Below, piece by piece: positions 57,504 to 64,000 of a stretch of 64,000 nt of DNA. The notes under the pieces were generated by a model. It had not been told where the DNA came from and searched no databases. It saw nothing but the letters and a program-made list of their open reading frames with translations. Each line of letters starts with the position of its first letter. The stretch's first letter is position 1. Position numbers and translations under genes: made by a program. The stretch comes from VRUE01 sp963712595 (GTDB taxonomy: Bacteria > Actinomycetota > Thermoleophilia > Solirubrobacterales > 70-9): contig CAVQIM010000001.1 in the NCBI GenBank assembly GCA_963712595.1, forward strand, positions 496,001 to 560,000. The letters are read 5' to 3'.

Positions 57504-59378
57504 CTACCAGCCGAAACGGCGGCCGAGCCACCACGGCGCGGCCACGGCAAGCGCCGTGCCGGCGAGGCCGATGCCTATCGGAGCCCAGGGCGAGGGAGCG
57601 CTGCCGCTGGCGCTCACCGGCTCCGAGGCGGAGATGGTCGATGCGGGTGGGCTGCTCACGCCGGTTTCCGCCTCGGCCTCGGGCTCTGCCCCGCCGGGGC
57701 TCGGCACCGGGCTCTGCGGGCTAGGGTCGCTGGCAGGGGGAGGCAATCCCGATTCCGACCCGAGCCCACCGGCACCGGATGGCTCGCCCGGCGATTCGCC
57801 GCTGGGTGCGATCCCGGAAGCGGGGCTAGGTGCCGGAGCGACGCTCTTCGACGGCGAGACGGTCGTCGGCTCCGGTTGTCTCGGGGGCGGTGCGATCGGC
57901 AGCGACTTGCCGGCGGTGGCGACGAGCACCTCGCCGGTGACCCAAACCGGCGTCTGGTCCTTGGATGCGGAGTAGCGGTAATGACCGTCGTCCGCCTGTT
58001 GAGCCTCGAGGTAGTCGAGCCCGCTTTGGCCGTCGACCTCGATCGTCGCCGGGTCGGCGCCAACCGCGAGCATGCCCTGTACCGCCCAGGCGGTCGACTG
58101 CGAGTTGACCGCGCCGGAGTCGCCGATGGCGAAGCCGCCGCCCGGGCGTTGGTGGTTGCGCAGGTAGGAGAGTCCACGATTCGCCGCCTCGGTGTCCGGC
58201 AATGCCTGCATCGCCGAGCCGGTCACGTCGGCGTTGCTCGGCGGTTGCGGCAGGTCTCCCCAACCGCCGTCGGAGTTCTGGGCGCCGGACAACCAGGAGA
58301 GCGTGCCGCCGAGACCGCCGGTGGCGCCGGCGGTCCGCAGCGCGATCACGCTGAACGAGGTCGTCCCGGGCCAGCCCTGGAAGGAACCGTTCTCGGCCCG
58401 TCGCCCCAGCAGTTGGCCAACGAGGTTCTTGCCACCGAAGGACCGGGGGTCGACCCCGGCGCCCTCGAGGGCGACGATCGTGCGGGCGATATCGCCGCTG
58501 CTGCTCACTTCGGCGAGGTTCGAGCGAAGGAAGTCGACCGGGCTGCGGCCGCCCTCGGTGACGTCAAGCGGGTTGCGGTCCGCCGCCTCCAGGCCGAGCA
58601 TCGCCCAGCCGGTGATCGCAGCGCTGGATTCCTCGCCCGGTGAGGAGGCGAAGCCCCCGTCGGGGTTCTGCGTGGCTTCGAGCCAGTTCGCCGCCTGGTC
58701 GACACCGGCGGCTCGGGCCGGCGCCGCCAGGGCCGCCGGCAGCAGGAGCACGAGCAACACCGCGGTGGCCACCGCCGGGGTGCGCCACTCGAAGCGCCGC
58801 CGGAAGCGGCTCAGCATCCGCACCATCGCCGGCCCGGCAAGCAGGGCGAAGGCGACGTTGCCGATCGCGTGGGCGGCGTCGAAGGGCACCGCGCGTCCCT
58901 CCAGGACTAGGAACCGCTGGATCGAGAGATCGCCGCCGTAGGTTGCCATCAGCGAGAAGTTCAAAAGCACACCGTAGGCGATCCCGGCGAAGCCGCAAGT
59001 CGCCGCGAGGGAGAGGCGACCGGCGTTGCGCACGCCCAGGGCGAGCGCCGCACCGAGGACCCCGCAGAGGCCCCACCCCGCCATCTGCCAAGGCGTCCAC
59101 GGCCCCTGGCCGAACCAGAAGTTGGAGACCAGGCCGGCGAGCGCGCCGACGGCGAATCCCGGTGCCGGCCCCAGCGCGTAGCCGGCGAAGACGACGATGT
59201 CGGTGGTCGGCTTGACGTTGGGGAAGGCCGCGAAGGCGATCCGCCCGGCGATCGCCAGCGCCGCCAGAGCGGCCACCAGCGCCACCACCTGCGAAGGCGG
59301 CCGCGAGCGCTCATACCAGGCGAACCCCCCGAGCAGAACACCCCCCAGCATGAGAAAGCTCGCCAGCTGCCAGGACAT
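57504..59378 (-). CDS. ECF S-component fused to an extracellular alpha/alpha-barrel repeat domain
   Basis: 624 residues with a layout I do not recognise as a standard named protein. Residues 1-198: ECF S-component of the CbrT-like kind, with RIAFAAFPNVKPTTDIVVF (46-64) and GQGPWTPWQMAGWGLCG (90-106). A membrane segment at 203-222 follows. Residues 225-490 hold six prenyltransferase/squalene-cyclase-like repeats (ANWLEATQNPDGGF, LSWLSGAQNSDGGWG, LSYLRNHQRPGGGF, LDYLEAQQADDGHY). Residues 495-595 are a Pro/Ser/Glu linker, and 596-618 is a last membrane helix. Six such repeats build the alpha/alpha barrel of transcobalamin. ATG at 59378 overlaps the ATPase stop; GGAGGGGGG lies upstream. Confidence 0.85.
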   Translation of the reverse strand: MSWQLASFLMLGGVLLGGFAWYERSRPPSQVVALVAALAALAIAGRIAFAAFPNVKPTTDIVVFAGYALGPAPGFAVGALAGLVSNFWFGQGPWTPWQMAGWGLCGVLGAALALGVRNAGRLSLAATCGFAGIAYGVLLNFSLMATYGGDLSIQRFLVLEGRAVPFDAAHAIGNVAFALLAGPAMVRMLSRFRRRFEWRTPAVATAVLLVLLLPAALAAPARAAGVDQAANWLEATQNPDGGFASSPGEESSAAITGWAMLGLEAADRNPLDVTEGGRSPVDFLRSNLAEVSSSGDIARTIVALEGAGVDPRSFGGKNLVGQLLGRRAENGSFQGWPGTTSFSVIALRTAGATGGLGGTLSWLSGAQNSDGGWGDLPQPPSNADVTGSAMQALPDTEAANRGLSYLRNHQRPGGGFAIGDSGAVNSQSTAWAVQGMLAVGADPATIEVDGQSGLDYLEAQQADDGHYRYSASKDQTPVWVTGEVLVATAGKSLPIAPPPRQPEPTTVSPSKSVAPAPSPASGIAPSGESPGEPSGAGGLGSESGLPPPASDPSPQSPVPSPGGAEPEAEAETGVSSPPASTISASEPVSASGSAPSPWAPIGIGLAGTALAVAAPWWLGRRFGW

Positions 59379-61135
59379 CAGCCCCCCTCCCCCTGCTGAC
59401 TTCGCCTTTTGTCTCGCATACCGAGACAAAAGGCGAAGTCAGCGGCCGGGAGGGCTTTGGCGGCCTGGTCGGGGGTGATGATGCCGGGGAGGTCGAGGAC
59501 TCGGGCGACCTCGGTGGCGAAGTACCAGCCGCCGGAGAGGATCTCGGCGGCGGCACCGTCGGCGATGATCGTTCCGTCGCCCATCAGCACGACGCGCTCG
59601 GCGAAGGCGGCGGCGAACTCGACGTCGTGAGTGGCGACGAGGAGGCCGGCGCCGCGAGCGGCGAGATCGGCGATCAGATCACAGAGGTCATCCTTGCGTG
59701 CGCGATCCATTCCGCGTGTCGGCTCATCGAGCGCCACTAGACCGGAAAGCTCTTCCCCTTCCATCCGTCCGGCGAGGGCGATTGCCAACGCCAGCCGCTG
59801 CCGCTCACCCCCGGAGAGGTCGCGCGGGTCGGCGTCGATTGCGTGCTCCAAGCCGACGACCTTCAGCGCAGCAACCCCAGCTTCGCCCGGCAGCTCATCC
59901 CCGACCCGCTCACGCACGAGGTAATCACCCGGGTTCTGGGTCAGCAGCCCTATTCCGCCAGGGCAGTCGACCTTGCCACGGACGGCGCTGATCAGCCCCG
60001 CGGCCGCCCGCAGCAGCGTGCTCTTTCCGGCCCCGTTCCGCCCCATCAGGGCTACTCGTTCTCCACGCTGCACCTTCAGATCGATGCCTCTGAGCACGTC
60101 GCGCTTGTCCTCTGCCGATTCGATCTCAACCCAGAGATCGCGGCACACAAACGTCTCGCTGGCGGGGAGCCGGACCCCCTCCGAACGGCTTGTGCTTTTT
60201 CGTCGATCCGCCTGCGGACGACCAACCCCGCCCGACCGAAAAAGTTGAGAGAGGAGGGGGTCCGGCTCCCCGCCACTATTCGCCTTCGAAGCAAGTGTGT
60301 TCCTCGCGTCGCGGACGCCGACGGGAAGTGGTTCGATGCCCACCAAGGAGAAGAGGCGGGCAGCCGGGGTCTCCAGAGCTGTGTCGACACTCTGCGCCCA
60401 GGTGAGGAAGTCGCGGGGATAGCCGTCGAAGGCGATCCGGCCCGAGTCCATCGCGATCACGCGGTCGGCCGCTGCGAGGCAGCGCTCGAGGCGGTGCTCG
60501 GCGAGGAGGATGGTTACGCCCCACTCCTCGTTTAGGCGGCGCAGGAGCCAGATCAGCTCGTCGCCGGCTACGGGGTCGAGCTGGGAAGTGGGCTCGTCGA
60601 GGAGGACGAGGCGTGGCCGGGTGACCAGGGCGGCAGCGAGAGCCACGCGCTGCAGCTCTCCGCCTGAGAGCGTGTCGACGGCTCGGTCCAGGAGCTGTGG
60701 GATCGCAAGAGCAAGCGCGACCTCCTCGACAGCTCTTGCGCGTGAAGCTGGGGCGTCTCCCCGCATCTCCAGGGGGAGCTCGATCTCGGCGGCGACGGTG
60801 GTCGAGACGACCTGCGTCTCCGGGTCCTGGGCCACATAGCCGACGGCGGCGGCCAGCTCTCCCGGGCCGGTGGCGAGGGCGTCGATGCCGGCCACCTCGA
60901 CGCGGCCTGAGATCTCGCCACCGTGGAAGTGCGGGACGAGGCCGCAGGCGGCGCGCAACAGGGTCGACTTGCCGCAGGCGGAGCGACCGGCGAGGAGGAC
61001 CAGCTCTCCGGGCGCCAGACGCAGCGAGACATCGGAAAGAGCCAGCCGCTGGGACTCGGGATAGCCGTAGGAGAGGGCCTCGACCGAGAGGACCGGCGAT
61101 GCCCGGGTGGGGGTCGGGGTGGCGAGGTCAGGCAC
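59378..61135 (-). CDS. fused double ATPase of an ECF transporter (EcfA-EcfA')
   Basis: Energy-coupling-factor ATPase pair in one chain of 585 residues. First domain: Walker A AGRSACGKSTLLRA, Q-loop GYVAQDPETQV, signature LSGGELQRVALAAAL, Walker B LVLLDEPTSQLD, and AEHRLERC. Second domain: MGRNGAGKSTLLRAAAGL, LTQNPGDYL, LSGGERQRLALAIAL, LVALDEPTRGMD and ATHDVEF. The linker (about 292-336) is encoded by a family B palindrome, and the last 20 residues by a family D palindrome; neither is expected in the family. GTG at 61135, overlapping the EcfT end by 8 bp. Confidence 0.9.
   Translation of the reverse strand: MPDLATPTPTRASPVLSVEALSYGYPESQRLALSDVSLRLAPGELVLLAGRSACGKSTLLRAACGLVPHFHGGEISGRVEVAGIDALATGPGELAAAVGYVAQDPETQVVSTTVAAEIELPLEMRGDAPASRARAVEEVALALAIPQLLDRAVDTLSGGELQRVALAAALVTRPRLVLLDEPTSQLDPVAGDELIWLLRRLNEEWGVTILLAEHRLERCLAAADRVIAMDSGRIAFDGYPRDFLTWAQSVDTALETPAARLFSLVGIEPLPVGVRDARNTLASKANSGGEPDPLLSQLFRSGGVGRPQADRRKSTSRSEGVRLPASETFVCRDLWVEIESAEDKRDVLRGIDLKVQRGERVALMGRNGAGKSTLLRAAAGLISAVRGKVDCPGGIGLLTQNPGDYLVRERVGDELPGEAGVAALKVVGLEHAIDADPRDLSGGERQRLALAIALAGRMEGEELSGLVALDEPTRGMDRARKDDLCDLIADLAARGAGLLVATHDVEFAAAFAERVVLMGDGTIIADGAAAEILSGGWYFATEVARVLDLPGIITPDQAAKALPAADFAFCLGMRDKRRSQQGEGG
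59395..59443. repeat. family D palindrome at the 3' end of the ECF ATPase gene
   Basis: Perfect 22-pair stem (59395-59416 with 59422-59443) and a five-base loop (GTATG on the minus strand). Outer arm GCTGACTTCGC is shared with the murC element. It is coding (C-terminal residues around ADFAFCLGMRDKRRS) and its 3' edge is about 17 bp before the next gene's ATG, so the mRNA hairpin sits just ahead of the S-component ribosome site. Confidence 0.8.
60161..60274. repeat. family B palindrome inside the ECF ATPase linker, copy 2
   Basis: Perfect 22-bp arms (60161-60182 and 60253-60274) unlike those of copy 1 at 40956, but the inner sequence is shared: CGGCTTGTGCTTTTTCG and CCGAAAAAGTTGAG. It is translated in frame as about 38 residues joining the two ATPase domains. 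The arms again follow the G-rich then CCCCCTCC pattern. Confidence 0.8.
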
Positions 61136-62072
61136 CGGATGCCCCTTGTGCGTGGGCCGTGGGTGTGTCCTTGGACCCAAAACGAAGCGAGCTCGGGGTG
61201 CGGCGGGGCCTACGGCGCAGCGGGGCCAGGCCGCTGAGGACGAGCAGCGCCGCGAGCGCGAGCGTCGCCGGGCCGGCACCGAGCTCGACCGCCGGGTATT
61301 CGCTGAAAGCGTCCGCACCGAGGAGCTTGGCGGCGACGGCGGAGACGAGGATCGCAGCACCGGCTGCGTAGAAGCGGCGGTCGTAACGCGAGCGCGTGGA
61401 GCGTCCACCCCCCGGTGGGACTTCGAGGCTGTAGCCGCGCAGCTCCAGGGTCGCGGCAACGTCGACGGCTCGGTCGAGCGATCCGGCCAATAGGCGCCGC
61501 GCAAGCGGCGCGCGTCCGAGCGGAGCGGCGCCAGGACCGCGCAGGCGGGCGGCGTCGCGCAGGCGGGCGGCGTCTGCGGCCGCAACCGGAACGAGGCGGG
61601 AGACCAGGGTCGCGGTGAGGGCGGAGCGGGCCGCGATCGGCCGCAGGGCGCGCAGCACGCGATCGGGGTCGACGCAGGCCGAGTAGACGGCGAAGGCCAG
61701 CATGACGACGGCGGCCCGCAGGCCGATCACGGCCCCGGCGGCGATCGCCTCCGCGGTGATGTCGACCTGGCCCAGCAGCGGCCACTCGCCCAGCCGCGCC
61801 AGCACCGTCTCGCCGCGGCTGACCACCAGCGCGTTGACGACGACGATCAGCAAAGCCAGGGTGAGGCCCATCCGCAGCGCCGCGCGGACGGCTCTTCCCG
61901 CCCCGGCCAGGCGCCCCGCGAGCGCCGCCCCGACCCCGGCCGCAACGAGCACGATCGGACTCGAGTAGATGAAGGCGACCGCAGTCAGCGCCCCGAGGTA
62001 GGCAACCGCAGCCGAGGGCGAGGCCGCCTGCAGCGGGCCGGGCCTCGGGGTGTAGGCAAACGGCGATCTCAT
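61128..62072 (-). CDS. EcfT-type transmembrane protein of an ECF transporter
   Basis: 314 residues with about six hydrophobic segments, CbiQ/EcfT family. The coupling helix region shows the characteristic segment LDRAVDVAATLELRGYSLE, and the first half has LGALTAVAFIYSSPIVLVAAGVGAALAGRLAG and ALRMGLTLALLIVVVNALV. ATG overlaps the lipoprotein gene stop (ATGA). It bridges the S-component and the double ATPase. Confidence 0.88.
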   Translation of the reverse strand: MRSPFAYTPRPGPLQAASPSAAVAYLGALTAVAFIYSSPIVLVAAGVGAALAGRLAGAGRAVRAALRMGLTLALLIVVVNALVVSRGETVLARLGEWPLLGQVDITAEAIAAGAVIGLRAAVVMLAFAVYSACVDPDRVLRALRPIAARSALTATLVSRLVPVAAADAARLRDAARLRGPGAAPLGRAPLARRLLAGSLDRAVDVAATLELRGYSLEVPPGGGRSTRSRYDRRFYAAGAAILVSAVAAKLLGADAFSEYPAVELGAGPATLALAALLVLSGLAPLRRRPRRTPSSLRFGSKDTPTAHAQGASGA

Positions 62073-62992
62073 CGCAGCGGCAGCGGCGTCTCCTCTCCAC
62101 CATCGGTGGCGACCGCATAATGGTCGCGCAGGGCGGCCGCGCTGAGCATTCCCGCCGCCGCCCTCACGCCCGCGGCGCTCGCGCCGCTCACGACCCAGAT
62201 CGGCGGCGCTTCGTAACGGCGGGTCGCCGCAACCAGGCCCGCGTCGGGGCCGAGGGCGCGCTTTGACTTGCCGTCTTCGGCCAACGCCTTCAGGACATAG
62301 CCGCCGGGCCCGGCCTGGAACTCGGCGAAGACCCCGCTCGCCTGCGGCCCGTCCTCGATCTGCGCTGCCGCCGGGTCCTCTCGAACCCGGGCCCATGGAC
62401 CGACCAGGACCCTGATCGCGTCCTCGGGCAAGCCCGGCGACACCCGCGCACCAGCGCCCCTCAGACTCGCCCCGACCGTCGGGCAGGCCGCCCCCCCGCC
62501 CAGGCACTCGACCGCGACCGGGCGCCGCCGCCCCTCGTAGCCGTCGAGGAAGGGCTGCGGCCAGGAACCGACCACTGCCGGCACCCGCATCGCCGCATCC
62601 CAGTCGCGGTAGTCCCACCAGACCGACTCGCCGCCGTGGAGGGGATAGTCGGCCGCCCCCACCGTCGCCTCCACCCCATCCACGTAGTAGAACCAGTCGA
62701 GCGGGCGGGAGAAGTCCTCCTGCGCTTCCAGCCCCTCGATCGACTGGACGAAGCCGCCGCCGTAGCGGGTGGAGATCTCGGCGTTGCGTTCAAGCACCCG
62801 CATTACCGTGTCCGCTTCGGTGACGTCGCCGACGCTGCGACTGACCAGGCGCTTGGCGCCGTAGTCCCGGGTCACCGTCAATTCGACATCGCCGACCCCG
62901 CCGCCGGGGCCGAGGCCGCAGCCAGCGGCCGCGAGCGCAGCTGTGAGACACAGCGCGATCGCGGCCGCTGATCTGGCTAGCTGCCGGGGCAC
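62069..62992 (-). CDS. DUF4430-domain lipoprotein
   Basis: 307 residues. Lipoprotein signal peptide with lipobox LAAAGC at about 21-25. The DUF4430 domain (about 35-140) reads VELTVTRDYGAKRLVSRSVGDVTEADTVMRVLERNAEISTRYGGGFVQSIEGLE, RPLDWFYYVDGVEATVGAADYPLHGGESVWWDY. A second half (about 150-307) is a further alpha/beta segment of unknown type. DUF4430 is the family of the transcobalamin beta domain. GTG at 62992 overlaps the preceding gene by 16 bp. Expected to sit on the outer face near the transporter. Confidence 0.85.
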   Translation of the reverse strand: MPRQLARSAAAIALCLTAALAAAGCGLGPGGGVGDVELTVTRDYGAKRLVSRSVGDVTEADTVMRVLERNAEISTRYGGGFVQSIEGLEAQEDFSRPLDWFYYVDGVEATVGAADYPLHGGESVWWDYRDWDAAMRVPAVVGSWPQPFLDGYEGRRRPVAVECLGGGAACPTVGASLRGAGARVSPGLPEDAIRVLVGPWARVREDPAAAQIEDGPQASGVFAEFQAGPGGYVLKALAEDGKSKRALGPDAGLVAATRRYEAPPIWVVSGASAAGVRAAAGMLSAAALRDHYAVATDGGEETPLPLR

Positions 62993-63720
62993 TTACCTCC
63001 CACGCACACCGCCTCGCCGTTGGAGGGGATGTCCTTGCCGTGGCGAGCGACCAGCGTCGCCGGCTTGGCCAGCGTCACGGTGGCGCGCCCAGCTGCATCG
63101 GTCGGCCCGGAGGCCCCGCTCACGGTCACGCCCGCGGCCGGCTTCTTCTTGCCTTTGTCGTCGTAGGAGAAGACGCGAACCTGGAACGGCATCCCAGCCT
63201 GCGCGCTGTCAGGCGCGCTCAGCGCCAGCTCGTTCGGGTAGGGGAAGCCCGCCAACGCCCAGAGCACTTCGTCTCCGGCGTGGACTTTGACCATTTCGCC
63301 GCCGAGTTCGGGGTTCTCGTGGTTGACCTTCAGGTACCAGGACGCTGTTTTGCTGGCCACGGAACCGCCGACGCCGCAGATCCCCAACCCGAAATCGAAA
63401 TGGTCGGTGATCAGCAACGGCTTCAGCGAGGCGGTGAACTTGGCCGCCTGAATCAGCGTGCCGAGCGCGGTCGCGCCTTTGATCGTCACCGATTTGCCGC
63501 TGCCACCGGTGCCGGCGCCGAAGCAGGTCGCTTGCGGGCTGGTCTTGACCGAGGCGGTGCCGGCGCCGAAGGAGTCTTCGGCGAGAACCTTGCCGCCGGT
63601 GCCGACCACGCGCAGATCGACCACAGGCCCCTTCGCCACCGCAAGCGCGGCAAACGAAAACAGGGATACGAGAGCCAGCGCGCATGCAGCGGCCAGCCGG
63701 AACGGAACGAGTCTTGGCAT
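62977..63720 (-). CDS. secreted DUF4430-like protein with an Ig-like domain
   Basis: 247 residues. Signal peptide (LAAACALALVSLFSFAALAVA, cut near 29). Residues 33-155 form a DUF4430-like beta domain: VVDLRVVGTGGKVLAEDSFGAG, GATALGTLIQAA and ASWYLKVNHENPELGGEMVKVHAGDEVLWAL. Residues 160-230 resemble a bacterial Ig-like domain (NELALSAPDSAQAGMPFQVRVFSYDD ... PAAGVTVSGASGPTDAAGRATVTL). No membrane anchor is obvious; it may associate with the lipoprotein or S-component. ATG at 63720 follows GAGGAAAGGGTGG and a cobalamin riboswitch. Confidence 0.82.
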   Translation of the reverse strand: MPRLVPFRLAAACALALVSLFSFAALAVAKGPVVDLRVVGTGGKVLAEDSFGAGTASVKTSPQATCFGAGTGGSGKSVTIKGATALGTLIQAAKFTASLKPLLITDHFDFGLGICGVGGSVASKTASWYLKVNHENPELGGEMVKVHAGDEVLWALAGFPYPNELALSAPDSAQAGMPFQVRVFSYDDKGKKKPAAGVTVSGASGPTDAAGRATVTLAKPATLVARHGKDIPSNGEAVCVGGKCPGS

Positions 63721-63762
63721 TTAAGCCACCCTTTCCTCGAGGGTTGTCATGGCTGGCCGGAG

Positions 63763-63912
63763 GACAGGTCTCCTGGCTTCCGGGGTTGGTCGGTCACACC
63801 TTCCCAAGGGCTCTGTGTCGCCCTCAGTGGCTGGCGCTCAGGCGCCCGCGACGTCCTTGACCCGGTCACAGTGGCGGGACCGCGCCGGTCTTGCACCGGC
63901 TTCCCTTGACCA
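63763..63912 (-). promoter_or_regulatory. cobalamin (AdoCbl) riboswitch
   Basis: On the minus strand the conserved 5' part GGGAAGCCGGTGCAA (from 63905) is followed by GACCGGCGCGGTCCCGCCACTGTGACC, and the B12 box GCCAGGAGACCTG closes the element at 63765-63777. This is the standard cobalamin riboswitch core. It ends about 45 bp before the first gene, and the ribosome site may be masked when cobalamin is bound; no terminator stem was seen. It places all five downstream genes under vitamin B12 control. Confidence 0.93.
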
Positions 63913-64000
63913 CCGACCGATTTACGCGGGCGAGTCTATCCCCAAGCAAATCGGGAGGGCGGCGAGATAGGAGCAGCGCCGCCCTCCCAGTCCATCGAGC

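Overview
The window is chromosomal DNA of a very GC-rich bacterium with many GTG and TTG starts and densely packed, overlapping genes. Gene content points to an actinobacterium: a meso-DAP type MurE, a complete dcw cluster led by mraZ, a FtsZ tail of the actinobacterial type, Ku plus a LigD-type polymerase, and an orphan Tad system. The order and content look most like class Thermoleophilia (Solirubrobacterales); that placement is inference. No rRNA, tRNA, insertion sequence, phage gene or CRISPR array was seen.

Layout. 1-4.8 kb: rsmB (cut by the left edge), fmt, def and priA, all on the minus strand, then a PH-domain membrane protein on the plus strand. 5.3-5.9 kb: a gene-free stretch with two copies of a multi-hairpin repeat. 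5.9-17.7 kb: a long minus-strand run, trpS-scpA-scpB-rluB-aroH-hisC-aroF-tyrA-aroA-cmk-der-metK, joining aromatic amino acid synthesis to chromosome segregation and translation genes. 17.8-24 kb: a drug-efflux MFS protein, a FetAB-like ABC exporter, Ku with a LigD-type polymerase, and an isolated AAA ATPase. 24-28.5 kb: the glycine cleavage system gcvT-gcvH-gcvPA-gcvPB. 29.2-44.9 kb: the dcw cluster in classical order (mraZ, rsmH, ftsL, ftsI, murE, murF, mraY, murD, ftsW, murG, murC, murB, ftsQ, ftsZ), with a mraZ promoter overlapped by repeated MraZ-type boxes. 46-51 kb: Tad secretion genes with a two-component pair. 51-57.5 kb: small regulators, a PfkB kinase, a PHP phosphatase, a degenerate Rho-like protein, glpD and a nitroreductase.

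The most interesting locus is 57.5-63.9 kb. A cobalamin riboswitch precedes two secreted proteins with the DUF4430 (transcobalamin C-terminal-like) fold, an EcfT protein, a fused double ATPase, and an ECF S-component fused to an outward-facing six-repeat alpha/alpha barrel with a second membrane anchor. Alpha barrel plus DUF4430 beta-domain is the architecture of animal intrinsic factor and transcobalamin, so this looks like a vitamin B12 importer carrying a 'split transcobalamin' on the cell surface. Vitamin specificity rests on the riboswitch and the domain families; the split-receptor idea is inference.

A second theme is palindromic DNA. At least four families of hairpin elements recur. 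Some have outer arms that differ between copies but pair perfectly within a copy. Others show stems that change length in a compensated way. Some lie inside genes and are translated in frame (murC, the ECF ATPase).
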